From Niveispirillum fermenti (GTDB lineage Bacteria > Pseudomonadota > Alphaproteobacteria > Azospirillales > Azospirillaceae), in the NCBI RefSeq assembly GCF_048066175.1, contig NZ_JBLTXA010000005.1:270060-334059 (forward strand): DNA of 64,000 nucleotides, in the 5' to 3' direction. The first letter of the stretch is position 1. Each line of letters begins with the position of its first letter. The position numbers were made by a program, and so were the translations under genes. Positions 24,805-33,866 of the stretch are shown one piece after another. The notes beneath the pieces were generated by a model. That model did not search any database. It saw only the letters and a list, made by a program, of their open reading frames with translations, and had not been told where the DNA came from.

Positions 24805-26514
24805 GTGCCTGCCAATACCGCAATCCTGTTTCATCCCGAAGCCTTCGACACGAACAGTCCGACGCTGATGGGCCGGCATGCGGCGGGCGAGGGTTTCCTG
24901 AAGGCATGGGCCCGGCATGCAGGGCATGAAAGGCTTTACTGCTATATCCAGCAGGCTCCCCATGCCGACGCATTCTTGCAGGTAGCAGCAAGCGCCGGCT
25001 GGCGGGGCCAGGTGGAGGGGATCGGTTGGGACAACCCGGCCGCCCTGGCGGGGCCGGGCGGTCTTTTCATACCGGGTCCCGGTCTGGACCGGCAGGCGTG
25101 GTTCCGGCATAGCCATGGCCTGTCGCATGCCTATTCGCTGGTCGGGATCACCCATACGACCGCCTCCGCCATGGCGCTGGACGATATCGGCAGCCTGCTG
25201 ACCGGACCGGTGGAGGAATGGGACGCCGTCATCTGCACATCCGAGGCGGTCCGGTCGATGGTGGAACGCACCCTGACGGACCAGTTGAACCATCTGCGCC
25301 AGCGGCTGGGTGTCACCGGCACCCCGTCCGCCCCGCGCCTGCCGCAACTTCCCGTCATCCCGCTGGGCGTGGATTGCGATCAGTTCACCCCCCGGCCCGC
25401 CGCCCGTCAGGCCTGGCGGGAACGGTTGGGTATCGCCGCTGCGGATGTGGCCGTGCTCTTCATGGGCCGCCTCAGCTTCCATGCCAAGGCGCATCCGGTT
25501 GCCATGTACAAGGCCATGCAGGCCGCACTGCCGTCGTTGCCCGCCGGTGCCCGCCTGCACCTGATCGAAGCGGGCTGGTTCGGCAATGATGCGATCCGCG
25601 AGGCCTTCGACGCGGCCGCAACCCTGCACTGCCCCAACATCGTCCGGCATGTGGTGGATGGAAGGCAGGCGGATGCACGGCAGGAGATCTGGCACGCGGC
25701 CGACATCTTCTGTTCGCTGTCCGACAATATCCAGGAAACCTTCGGGCTTACACCCGTGGAGGCCATGGCGGCGGGTCTGGCCTGTGTCGTTTCGGATTGG
25801 AACGGTTACAAGGAAACCGTGCGCGACGGCATTGACGGGATGCGCATCCCCACCTGGATGCCGCAGGCGGGAATGGGTGCGGATTTCGCGCTGTACCACG
25901 CCATGGGTTTCCTGGAGTACGACCTTTATTGTGGTGCTGCCTGTCAGTTCGTGGCGGTCGATATCGCACGGGCCACCGACGCCTTCCGCGCACTGATCGC
26001 CGATCCCGCCCTGCGCCGGCGCATGGGGGAAGCAGGGCGTGCCCATGCCCGTGCCCGTTTCGACTGGCGGGTCGTGATCCCGGCCTATCAGACGCTGCTG
26101 TCCGGTCTGGAAGCACGCCGGACGGCAGCGCGGCAGGCCAGGGGCGAGGGGCCGCGGCGGGCCGGCACTTGGCCGTTGCGCGCCGACCCTTTCCATGCCT
26201 TCGCGCACTATTCCACCCATCATCCCGACGCCGATGTGCGGGTGGCCCTGGCACCGGACAGCACCACCGCCGATCTGGACGGGCTGCTGTCCGGTGCCAT
26301 GGTCCGATATGCCGCCCCCCTGTTGCCGAAACGGGCCGACATGGCGCATGTGATCGCCACGCTGTCGGCCGCCGGTGGCATGATGACGGTGGCCGGTCTG
26401 CTCAACACCGTTCCAGCGGGACGCAAGGGCTTCTTCCTGCGTTCTCTTCCATTCATGGCCAAGCACGGCCTGTTGCTGTTGGCCCCACCCGACGGGCCGA
26501 GGGGACCCGCCTGA
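24805..26514 (+). CDS. Glycosyltransferase family 4
   Basis: 569 residues from GTG at 24805, with GGGAG 8 bases upstream. The N-terminal half carries HPEAFDTNSPTLMGRHAAG and SHGLSHAYSLVGITHT (glycogen-synthase-like opening). The GT-B C-terminal half has PVIPLGVDCDQF, VLFMGRLSFHAKAHP and the E-x7-E element QETFGLTPVEAMAAG. A further 100 residues beyond the GT4 core (HAFAHYSTHHPDADVRV onward) are unusual and lack a known motif. The stop overlaps the next GT4 start by one base (TGATG), so the two are co-translated. Likely role: sugar transfer in surface glycan or glycoprotein synthesis. Confidence 0.85.
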   Translation: MPANTAILFHPEAFDTNSPTLMGRHAAGEGFLKAWARHAGHERLYCYIQQAPHADAFLQVAASAGWRGQVEGIGWDNPAALAGPGGLFIPGPGLDRQAWFRHSHGLSHAYSLVGITHTTASAMALDDIGSLLTGPVEEWDAVICTSEAVRSMVERTLTDQLNHLRQRLGVTGTPSAPRLPQLPVIPLGVDCDQFTPRPAARQAWRERLGIAAADVAVLFMGRLSFHAKAHPVAMYKAMQAALPSLPAGARLHLIEAGWFGNDAIREAFDAAATLHCPNIVRHVVDGRQADARQEIWHAADIFCSLSDNIQETFGLTPVEAMAAGLACVVSDWNGYKETVRDGIDGMRIPTWMPQAGMGADFALYHAMGFLEYDLYCGAACQFVAVDIARATDAFRALIADPALRRRMGEAGRAHARARFDWRVVIPAYQTLLSGLEARRTAARQARGEGPRRAGTWPLRADPFHAFAHYSTHHPDADVRVALAPDSTTADLDGLLSGAMVRYAAPLLPKRADMAHVIATLSAAGGMMTVAGLLNTVPAGRKGFFLRSLPFMAKHGLLLLAPPDGPRGPA

Positions 26515-27725
26515 TGCGCATACTTTTCGTCCACCAGAATTTCCCGGGACAGTTCAAGCACCTGGTTGCCGCCCTGGTCGATACCGGGCATGAGGTCGTC
26601 GCCCTGGCCATTACCGGCCAGAACATGCCCGGTGTCAGACTTGTCGACTACAAGCCCACCCGCGGCACCACGCCCGGCATGCATCCCTGGGCCGCCGACA
26701 CGGAGACCAAGGTGATCCGGGGCGAGGCCTGTGCCCTGAAGGCGCAATGGCTGAAGGAACAGGGCTTCACACCCGATGTGATCGTCGGGCATCCGGGCTG
26801 GGGGGAGATGCTGTTCCTGAAGGATATCTGGCCTCGCGTGCCGCAACTGCATTTCCTGGAATTTCACTACAGCCCGGCCGGCGCCGATGTCGGTTTCGAT
26901 CCGGAATTTTCCCAGCAGGGCTGGCGGGCACAGGCCCGCATCCGGGCCAAGAACGCCGTCGGCCTGCTGTCGCTCAACAGCATGGACGCGGCCTACAGCC
27001 CCACCCAATGGCAGAAATCGAGCTATCCCACGCTGTATCACGGCAAGATCGATGTCGTGCATGACGGCATCGACACCGATGCGCTGACGCCCAGCCCGCA
27101 GGCATCCGGCAAGCTTGGGGACCTGCCGGTCCGCGCCGGGATGGAGATTGTCACCTTCGTCAACCGCAACCTGGAACCTTATCGCGGCTATCACAGCTTC
27201 ATGCGCGCCCTGCCGCGGATGCAGGCCCTGCGGCCGGAGGCGATCTTCATCGTTGTGGGGGCGGACGGCGTTTCCTATGGTGCTGCCGCGCCGGCAGGCC
27301 AGACCTGGAAGAACATCTTCCTGGAGGAGATGGGCGACCGTATCGACCGGTCCCGCCTGTTCTTTCTGGGCACTGTGCCCTATACCGCCTTCATCACCAT
27401 CCTGCGCATGAGCGCCGTCCATCTCTATCTGACCTATCCGTTCGTACTGAGCTGGTCGATGATGGAGGCCATGAGTTGCGGGGCACTGGTCGTGGGCAGC
27501 CGGACGGAGCCCGTGGAAGAGGTTCTGGAGCATGGGCATAACGGCCTGCTGGTCGATTTCTTCGATTATGACGGCATCGCCGACACCGTGGCCGAGGGGC
27601 TGGCCAACCCCCAGCGGTATCTGCCATTGCGCGCCAACGCCCGGCAGACCATCATTGACCGCTATGACCTGCGGCGGCATTGTCTGCCGCGCCAGGGCAA
27701 GCTGATCGAGAAATTGCTGGCGTGA
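26514..27725 (+). CDS. Glycosyltransferase family 4, second enzyme of the pair
   Basis: 403 residues opening MRILFVHQNFPGQFKHL, typical of GT4 proteins with the N-terminal Glyco_trans_4_3 domain (HPGWGEMLFLKDIWP and LEFHYSP). The C-terminal half has VVHDGIDTD, FVNRNLEPYRGYHSFMRALP and SWSMMEAMSCGALVVGSRT, the E-x7-E region with its first acid replaced by Ser, then HGHNGLLVDFFD. It is directly coupled to the preceding GT4 gene. Expected cytoplasmic or membrane-peripheral sugar transfer; donor unknown. Confidence 0.9.
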   Translation: MRILFVHQNFPGQFKHLVAALVDTGHEVVALAITGQNMPGVRLVDYKPTRGTTPGMHPWAADTETKVIRGEACALKAQWLKEQGFTPDVIVGHPGWGEMLFLKDIWPRVPQLHFLEFHYSPAGADVGFDPEFSQQGWRAQARIRAKNAVGLLSLNSMDAAYSPTQWQKSSYPTLYHGKIDVVHDGIDTDALTPSPQASGKLGDLPVRAGMEIVTFVNRNLEPYRGYHSFMRALPRMQALRPEAIFIVVGADGVSYGAAAPAGQTWKNIFLEEMGDRIDRSRLFFLGTVPYTAFITILRMSAVHLYLTYPFVLSWSMMEAMSCGALVVGSRTEPVEEVLEHGHNGLLVDFFDYDGIADTVAEGLANPQRYLPLRANARQTIIDRYDLRRHCLPRQGKLIEKLLA

Positions 27726-27752
27726 CCGGCTGGTGCGGGTTTCAGGTGCTGT

Positions 27753-28319
27753 ATGGATTTTTTTGAGGCGACGGCCATCGACATCCGCTTCCTGGTCGAG
27801 GAAGACCGGATGCATTTCACCCTGCGCACACCGGAGCAGGCGATCGACCTGCTGATGACCCGGCGTCTCACCCGGATGATGCTGGGCGGGATCGTCGAAT
27901 TGCTGATGCGGTCCAATGTCGATATCGCCAATGCGGCCGCCACGCATCGCAACGATGTCCTGCTGTTCGAGCATATGTCGGCCGCCACCGCCTGGGAGCG
28001 GCAGAGTGCCGCGGCAGGGGCGGTTGCCGGCACGCCGGATACCGTCCCGGAACCTGGCCCCGCCGCCCCGTCCGCGATGGCCGGCAGCCCGCGCCTGATC
28101 ACCAAGATCGACCTGACGGTCAAGGGCGGGGGGCTGAATTTCGTCTTCCACGACGCCGATGGTCCCCGCAGCACCATCGATCTGGTGCGGGATAAGGCCC
28201 ATCACCTGCTGTCCTTCCTGCTGGAACGGTCGGTGGAGGCGCAATGGGACCTGCAGGAGCTTTACTGGCTTCACCGCCGCACCCATATCGTGGTTCCCGA
28301 CAGGCCGCACCTGTGCTGA
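27753..28319 (+). CDS. Hypothetical protein preceding the type I exporter, 188 residues
   Basis: No known family recognised. The N-terminal 80 residues are mixed (IDIRFLVEEDRMHFTL, then helical RRLTRMMLGGIVELLMRS), a Pro/Ala-rich linker follows (about 88-112), and the C-terminal part reads as beta strands then helix (LITKIDLTVKGGGLNFVF, HHLLSFLLERSVEAQWDL). No signal peptide. It sits 27 bases after the GT4 pair and 154 bases before the exporter genes, with high-GC coding character throughout. A dedicated secretion or glycosylation helper is a guess from position only. Confidence 0.6.
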   Translation: MDFFEATAIDIRFLVEEDRMHFTLRTPEQAIDLLMTRRLTRMMLGGIVELLMRSNVDIANAAATHRNDVLLFEHMSAATAWERQSAAAGAVAGTPDTVPEPGPAAPSAMAGSPRLITKIDLTVKGGGLNFVFHDADGPRSTIDLVRDKAHHLLSFLLERSVEAQWDLQELYWLHRRTHIVVPDRPHLC

Positions 28320-28473
28320 CACCCATGCATGGCGTATGGGGGAGGGCACGAAAGTGCCGATGGATGTCAGTGAGTCACTGATGTTGCTCCGCACTATGCG
28401 TGGCTGTAAGATAGGATTTGTGTAGCTGTATGCCGCGGACCCGCGGCGCTACGTTTCAAAGCAGGCGATTGCA

Positions 28474-30240
28474 ATGAAGATAAACATGCCCAACCGTCCG
28501 GCTGGCGCCACCTCGCCGTTGCGACAGGCGCTGCAGAAGTCGGCCCGGGCTTTCGCGTTTGTTGGCGTGTTCAGCTTTTTTGTGAACCTGCTGATGCTGG
28601 CGTCCCCCATCTACATGCTTCAGGTCTATGATCGGGTGCTGACCTCGCGCAGCGAGGCGACGCTGCTTTATCTCAGCCTGATCATCGCGGGCATGATGCT
28701 GGTGATGGCGATCCTGGAGGTCATCCGGTCGCGCGTGCTGGTCCGTGTTAGCGGGCGGCTGGATCAGGCGCTGGGCGGCCGCGTGTTCGACAGCATCTTC
28801 GCCCTGAACCTGCGCAGCCCCGCCGCCAATCGCAGCCAGTCGCTGCGCGACCTGGACAATCTGCGCCAGTTCATCACCTCGCAGGGACCGTTCGCCTTCT
28901 TTGATGCACCCTGGGCGCCGATCTTCATTGCCATCGTCTTCGTTCTGCATCCGATGCTGGGGCTCGTGGCCCTGGGCGGTGCGGTCATTCTGTTCGTGCT
29001 GGCCTATCTTCAGGAAGTGTCGACCAAGAAGCCGCTGTCGGATGCCAGCGGTCATGCCATCCGCGCCGCCTCCTTCGCGGAAGCCAGCCTGAAGAACAGC
29101 GAAGTGCTGGCGGCCATGGGCATGCTGCCCGCCATCCGCCGCCGCTGGCGCACCGCGCACAACAAGGCGCTGTACCTGCAGGCCGTCGCCAGCGATTCCG
29201 CCGGCACGATCTCGGCCTTCACGAAATTCTTCCGCCTGGCCATCCAGTCGGCCATCCTAGGGCTGGGTGCGTTCCTGGCGCTGGAAGGGCAGATCACCCC
29301 CGGTGTGATGATCGCCGCGTCCATCATCATGGGCCGTGGTCTGGCCCCGGTGGAACAGGGTATCGGCTCCTGGAAGCAGTTCATCAACGCCCGCGGGTCC
29401 TATGCACGGCTGAATGACCTGCTGATGGCTTTCGGTCAGGAGACCGAGGCCATGGAACTGCCGCCGCCCAAGGGCAACCTGACGGTCGAGCGCGTGGTGG
29501 CCGTGCCACCCGGCGGTACGAACCCGACGATCAAGGGTGTCAGCTTCGCCCTGGCCGCCGGCGAATCCCTGGCCCTGGTCGGCCCCAGCGCCGCCGGCAA
29601 GTCGACGCTGGCCCGGCTGCTGGTGGGCGTGTGGCCGCCGCATTCCGGTTCCGTCCGTCTGGACGGGGCCGATGTGTTCGCCTGGAAGCATGAGCAACTG
29701 GGCCCCTATATCGGCTATCTGCCGCAGGATGTCGAAATCTTCGACGGCACGATCAAGGACAATATCGCGCGCTTCGGCGAGGTCGATCCGGCCAAGGTCG
29801 TGGATGCCGCACAGTTGGCCGGCGTGCATGACATGATCCTGCGCCTGCCGCAGGGGTACGACACGCTGATCGGGCCGGGCGGTATCGCCCTGTCCGGCGG
29901 CCAGCGTCAGCGCATCGGCCTGGCCCGCGCCGTCTATGGCAACCCGCGCTTCCTGGTGCTGGACGAACCCAATTCCAACCTCGATTCCGAGGGGGAGGCG
30001 GCGCTGGTCCAGGGGCTGGCCAAGCTGAAGGAGCGTCAGGCCACGGTGGTGCTGATCTCCCACCGCCCCAGCATCATGAACCATGTCGACAAGATCCTGG
30101 TTCTGCGTGACGGCATCGTGGAGATGTTCGGGCCCAAGCAGGAGGTGCTGAGCCGCCTGACCCGGCCCGTGGCCCAGCCGCAGGTGCAGCAGGCAGCCGC
30201 CCCAGGCCAGATCGCCCCCAGCGCCGGCAAGGGCGCCTGA
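28474..30240 (+). CDS. Type I secretion ABC transporter (PrtD/RsaD type)
   Basis: 588 residues. The N-terminal membrane domain contains segments at about 28-50 and 62-85 (FVGVFSFFVNLLMLASPIYM, LYLSLIIAGMMLVMAI) and again near 150-175 and 255-280. The nucleotide-binding domain has Walker A GPSAAGKST, signature LSGGQRQRIGLARA and Walker B FLVLDEPNSNLD, with an H-loop ISHRPS. No N-terminal C39 peptidase-like domain, as in PrtD, AprD and RsaD, which export RTX proteins. Six bases separate its stop from the adaptor frame, so it is one operon. The outer-membrane TolC-like part is not in the window. Probable substrate: the giant RTX protein upstream. Confidence 0.94.
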   Translation: MKINMPNRPAGATSPLRQALQKSARAFAFVGVFSFFVNLLMLASPIYMLQVYDRVLTSRSEATLLYLSLIIAGMMLVMAILEVIRSRVLVRVSGRLDQALGGRVFDSIFALNLRSPAANRSQSLRDLDNLRQFITSQGPFAFFDAPWAPIFIAIVFVLHPMLGLVALGGAVILFVLAYLQEVSTKKPLSDASGHAIRAASFAEASLKNSEVLAAMGMLPAIRRRWRTAHNKALYLQAVASDSAGTISAFTKFFRLAIQSAILGLGAFLALEGQITPGVMIAASIIMGRGLAPVEQGIGSWKQFINARGSYARLNDLLMAFGQETEAMELPPPKGNLTVERVVAVPPGGTNPTIKGVSFALAAGESLALVGPSAAGKSTLARLLVGVWPPHSGSVRLDGADVFAWKHEQLGPYIGYLPQDVEIFDGTIKDNIARFGEVDPAKVVDAAQLAGVHDMILRLPQGYDTLIGPGGIALSGGQRQRIGLARAVYGNPRFLVLDEPNSNLDSEGEAALVQGLAKLKERQATVVLISHRPSIMNHVDKILVLRDGIVEMFGPKQEVLSRLTRPVAQPQVQQAAAPGQIAPSAGKGA

Positions 30241-30276
30241 CGCCGGTTGTCCCTTCAGAAGGTGAAAGTCCGTACC

Positions 30277-31638
30277 ATGTTCAATCTTCTCACCAGTCCC
30301 AAGGGCAACCTGCCGGCCAAGACGGACGGACAGACGGAGGAGGGACAGAACGTCGTCCCCACCGACGATACGGCCGTCATCCGCGCGGGGCTTCTGGTCA
30401 TTGCCATCGCGTTCGGCGGCCTGCTGATCTGGTCGGTATTCGCGCCGATCGCCAAGGGCGTCGTGGCGCCGGGATCCGTCGTGGTCGACACCAACCGCAA
30501 GACCATCCAGCATCTGGAGGGCGGCATCGTCGCCGAGATCCTGGTGCGTGATGGCGATCAGGTGAAGGCCGGACAGGTGCTGATGCGCCTGGACGAGGTG
30601 ACGCCCCAGGCCCAGCGCGACGTGCTTTATGGCCAGTACCTGACGGCCAGGGCCCAGGAGGCGCGCTTCATCGCCGAACGCGAAGGCGCCAAGGCCGTGA
30701 CCTTCCCCGAGGAACTGACCGGCGAAGGCGTCCATGGCCGCAATGCCGCCATCCGCGCCACCGAGGAAGAGGTCTTCCGGTCGCGGCGCGAAGCCATGAA
30801 CGGTCAGCTTTCCATCTATGAACAGCGCATCCGCCAGCTTCAGGAACAGATGAAGGGCATGGAGGCGCAGGTCGAGGCCAATACCCAGCAGATCACCCTG
30901 ATCGATGGCGAGCTGGAAGGCCTGCAGCAATTGTTCGAGAAGGGCTATGCCTCCAAGACCCGGCTGCTCCAGCTTCAGCGCGAGCGGGCCGAACTGGACG
31001 GCAACCGCGGCAATTACGTGGCGGAAATCGCCCGGTCGCGCGTCGCCATGGGCGAGGCGCAGTTGCAGATCCTGCAGATCCGCCGGGCGTTCGAGGAGGA
31101 TGTGGCCAAGGGCATGCAGGATGCGCGGTCCCGCATCTATGATCTCCAGGATCGGTTGACCAGCGCCAACGACGTGCTGAGCCGGCGGGAGGTGCGCGCG
31201 CCCGGTGACGGCATCATCGTCAATTCACGGGTCCATACCGTGGGCGGCGTGGTTCGGGCCGGCGACCCGCTGATGGAACTGGTGCCGATGGAAGATGAGC
31301 TGATCATCGAGGCGCATGTCTCACCCATCGATATCGACGTGGTCAGCGTGGGCATGATGTCGGAGGTCCGTTTCTCCGCCCTGGCCCAGCGCAACATGCC
31401 CACGCTGATGGGCACGGTCATGACCGTGGCGGCCGATGTCACAACCGACCAGAACGGTGCCCGCTACTATGTCACCCGCGTCCGGGTGGACGAGGATGAA
31501 ATGGTTAAGCTGGGTGACCAGAAGCTGGTGCCCGGCATGCCGGCCGACGTGCTGGTCAAGGCGGGCGAGCATTCGGTCGTGGCCTATCTGCTGATGCCGA
31601 TCGCCGACGGCGTCTTCCGCGCCTTCAAGGAGATGTGA
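30277..31638 (+). CDS. Type I secretion membrane fusion protein (HlyD/PrtE/RsaE type)
   Basis: 453 residues from ATG at 30277 with AAGGTGA upstream. There is a cytoplasmic tail, one transmembrane helix at about 36-58 (AGLLVIAIAFGGLLIWSVF), the half-lipoyl motif around TIQHLEGGIVAEILVRDGD, a long coiled coil (about 145-290) and the closing barrel domain EVRAPGDGIIVNSRVHTVGG and VSPIDIDVVSVGM. It bridges the ABC protein to a TolC-type channel. Its last bases overlap the next small gene. Confidence 0.94.
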   Translation: MFNLLTSPKGNLPAKTDGQTEEGQNVVPTDDTAVIRAGLLVIAIAFGGLLIWSVFAPIAKGVVAPGSVVVDTNRKTIQHLEGGIVAEILVRDGDQVKAGQVLMRLDEVTPQAQRDVLYGQYLTARAQEARFIAEREGAKAVTFPEELTGEGVHGRNAAIRATEEEVFRSRREAMNGQLSIYEQRIRQLQEQMKGMEAQVEANTQQITLIDGELEGLQQLFEKGYASKTRLLQLQRERAELDGNRGNYVAEIARSRVAMGEAQLQILQIRRAFEEDVAKGMQDARSRIYDLQDRLTSANDVLSRREVRAPGDGIIVNSRVHTVGGVVRAGDPLMELVPMEDELIIEAHVSPIDIDVVSVGMMSEVRFSALAQRNMPTLMGTVMTVAADVTTDQNGARYYVTRVRVDEDEMVKLGDQKLVPGMPADVLVKAGEHSVVAYLLMPIADGVFRAFKEM

Positions 31639-32093
31639 GACTGGGCGTATCGACCGCGATGACGGCCGGACAGGGGCCGTCGGGACTGATCTGGCGTTTG
31701 CAGGCGGCCCCGCGTGATCTGGCGCGGGGGCTCGATATCTGCGGGCTTTCCCCCAATTGCCTTGTCGTGCCCGATGCCACCTGGATGGACATGGTGCCCG
31801 ATGCCGCCTATGTCGAATGCCCGACCTATTTCCTGGAGGACAAGGCCGGCTTCGTCGCCATGCTGGCCTTCTTCGTGACCAATGCGCTGCGCTTCCGGCT
31901 TTATGCCCGCGCGCCCAGCAGCGAGGCGGAAGGCCTGCTGATGGCTTATCCCCGCCTGGATGACGCGACCCTGGACATGCTGCGCCAGTTCGATCCACGG
32001 TCCGCATCGCAGATCGCGCTGCTGTGGGAGCGGCTGGAAACCTTCCTGGGCCGGATTTCCCGGCAATTGCCCTGGGACGAGGATTGGGAGTGA
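31635..32093 (+). CDS. Hypothetical protein coupled to the type I adaptor gene
   Basis: 152 residues if GTG at 31635 is used (4-base GTGA overlap with the adaptor stop). AGGAG lies only 2 bases before that GTG, so the ATG at 31659 may be the true start. The protein has no signal peptide; it contains LSPNCLVVPDATWMDMVPDA, a hydrophobic helix FVAMLAFFVTNALRFRLYA and an acidic end (LPWDEDWE). No family recognised. Tight coupling with the secretion genes suggests a role in export or its control, which is inference only. Confidence 0.6.
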   Translation: MRLGVSTAMTAGQGPSGLIWRLQAAPRDLARGLDICGLSPNCLVVPDATWMDMVPDAAYVECPTYFLEDKAGFVAMLAFFVTNALRFRLYARAPSSEAEGLLMAYPRLDDATLDMLRQFDPRSASQIALLWERLETFLGRISRQLPWDEDWE

Positions 32094-32094
32094 G

Positions 32095-32254
32095 ACCAGG
32101 GGCATGAATTATGCCCCTGGTATGGGCCGGCGACTGCCGGCCCGGCGCTTGAGGTGCCGGAAACCTTGACCTTCGGCGGTTTGGTGGCCGCCGGATGGCA
32201 GCGCCCGGCACATGAGGGGCGCCTTGAGGTTGACCGACGGTCAGCCTCAAGGCG
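32095..32254. repeat. Cluster of three hairpins between convergent genes
   Basis: Three structures lie in 211 non-coding bases: ACCAGGGGCAT / ATGCCCCTGGT with loop GAATT (32095-32121); GGGCCGGC / GCCGGCCC with loop GACT (32124-32143); and a 16-base stem from 32220 to 32254 (CGCCTTGAGGTTGACC, loop GAC, one G-T wobble). None has a T-run. The first is followed by TGGTATG and GGCCGG like the hairpin at 1949. Position suggests bidirectional transcript ends. Confidence 0.7.
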
Positions 32255-32304
32255 GATTGATATGATCAGGAGGGCCCCGGACTTGGACCCGGTGCCCGGC
32301 CGGC

Positions 32305-33237
32305 CTACTGCACGAGGATGCGGGGCATCTTGTCGATGGGGGCCAGGGTGATGCGGCGGAAATAGGTCACCGCCCCTTCCGACTGGAACTGGATGCGGCC
32401 GCGGGTCAGCGGCTCGCTCCCACCATCGGGCAGCAGACGGACGATGCCGGTCACTTCCATGACGGGCACGCCGTTGACCACATGGATCGCCCGGTCGCCC
32501 AGCACGTAGAGATCCAGGACATTCCATTCACCCACGGGCTTTTCCGCATCCGTGGCGGCCTCCACATTCCAGACGGGCGGCTTCACCGTGACGGGGCGCC
32601 CGCCGACCATGAACCGCCGCTGCAGCTCGACCAGCTTGGGGTCGCGCCCGACCTCGGTGTCGACCGTCACCGCGGTGCCGACGGGAACGACCATGCCCGT
32701 CGAGCCATACATGATCTCGAACTCCACCGATGGCATCCAGGTGCCGAAGACCGACCCCTGCTCCCCATGGGAGTGGTAGAGAAGGCCGTTATTCTCCGGC
32801 AGGTCGAGGCGGGGGGCGTAGCGCTCCCCGCTCCATTTGAACTCCATGCGCAGATGATAATCGCCATAATCGCCGCGATGCACGATGGCGCCCCAGGTCT
32901 TGCCATCCACGCGCATCGCCGGTTCCCCATCCTCCACAACCACCGTGAACATCGGGTCGCCGTCCGGGCGCGCCCCGATGGGCTTCGCCGGGTCGGGCAG
33001 GAAGGTCAGGGCCGGGTCCTCATACCCCAGCCAGATGTCCCAATCGGCCAAGTCGCGGCCGTTGAACAGGCTTTCCGCCGGGCCCGTATGGGTGGGGATA
33101 TCGACCAGGACCAGCCGCTGCGGCGTGAAGGCCGGATCATCCGCCATCACCTGTTCCACGGTTTCCTCGGCCATGGCCTGAATGGGGGATATCATCAGCA
33201 ACAGGGCCAAAAGGCCCGAACCCTTCATATGTCTCAT
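32305..33237 (-). CDS. Secreted DUF1080 (3-keto-disaccharide hydrolase-like) protein
   Basis: 310 residues from ATG at 33237, with GGGAGG upstream. A signal peptide (GLLALLLMISPIQAMAE) precedes a LamG-like jelly-roll domain with SLFNGRDLADWDIW, the usual opening of DUF1080, then DYHLRMEFKWSG, NNGLLYHSHGEQG, GEWNVLDLYV and a closing GRIQFQSEGAVTYFRRI. Members include hydrolases of 3-keto-glycosides and carbohydrate-binding proteins. It is probably periplasmic. No keto-sugar dehydrogenase gene is adjacent, so substrate is open. Confidence 0.85.
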   Translation of the reverse strand: MRHMKGSGLLALLLMISPIQAMAEETVEQVMADDPAFTPQRLVLVDIPTHTGPAESLFNGRDLADWDIWLGYEDPALTFLPDPAKPIGARPDGDPMFTVVVEDGEPAMRVDGKTWGAIVHRGDYGDYHLRMEFKWSGERYAPRLDLPENNGLLYHSHGEQGSVFGTWMPSVEFEIMYGSTGMVVPVGTAVTVDTEVGRDPKLVELQRRFMVGGRPVTVKPPVWNVEAATDAEKPVGEWNVLDLYVLGDRAIHVVNGVPVMEVTGIVRLLPDGGSEPLTRGRIQFQSEGAVTYFRRITLAPIDKMPRILVQ

Positions 33238-33398
33238 GCAACTGCCTCCCTGTTTTGTTGCGGTCATTAGGCCCTTCAATAGACAGCGCTGTCAATCCCC
33301 TCGGCGTATCGATGGCGGGATAAGGGTTTTGCTTGGCGGCGCGGCCCGGTTGAAGGAAGGTGAGGGGGATCAAGATCACAGCCGGTTCGAGCATGCCC

Positions 33399-33866
33399 AT
33401 GAAATCCGTCCTGTTCGTCTGCACCGGCAATATCTGCCGTTCCCCCACGGCCGATGGCGTGTTCCGCCAGATGGTGGCGGCGGCGGGACTGGCGGGGCGG
33501 GTGCGGGTCGACAGTGCCGGCACCCATGGCTATCACATCGGTGATCCGCCAGACCCGCGCACCGTGCGTGCCGCCGCGACACGCGGCTACGACCTTTCCC
33601 CGTTGCAGGCCCGCAAGCTGATGGCGGCCGATTTCGACCGGTTCGACCTGCTGCTGGCCATGGACCGGGGGCATCTGGACATCATGCGGCGCATGGCGCC
33701 TTCCGGCGGCACGGCCGAACTGGCCCTGTTCACGGCCTGGGCCCCCGCGCCCTTCACGAACCGGGATGTGCCGGACCCCTATTATGGCGGTGATGCCGGG
33801 TTCACCGAGGTGCTGGACATGGTGGAGGCCGGGGCTCGGGCCTTGCTGCGACGGGTCGTGGACTAG
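33399..33866 (+). CDS. Low-molecular-weight protein-tyrosine phosphatase
   Basis: 155 residues from ATG at 33399 (another ATG two codons earlier). The P-loop CTGNICRSP is at the N-terminus (C-x5-R), and the general-acid loop DVPDPYYGG near residue 125 is intact, so the enzyme should be active. It has the family's normal length. Such phosphatases (Wzb-like) often act on the tyrosine kinases of capsule export, but no kinase gene of that type is present here; arsenate-reductase-like use is less likely. Divergent from the DUF1080 gene. Confidence 0.92.
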   Translation: MKSVLFVCTGNICRSPTADGVFRQMVAAAGLAGRVRVDSAGTHGYHIGDPPDPRTVRAAATRGYDLSPLQARKLMAADFDRFDLLLAMDRGHLDIMRRMAPSGGTAELALFTAWAPAPFTNRDVPDPYYGGDAGFTEVLDMVEAGARALLRRVVD

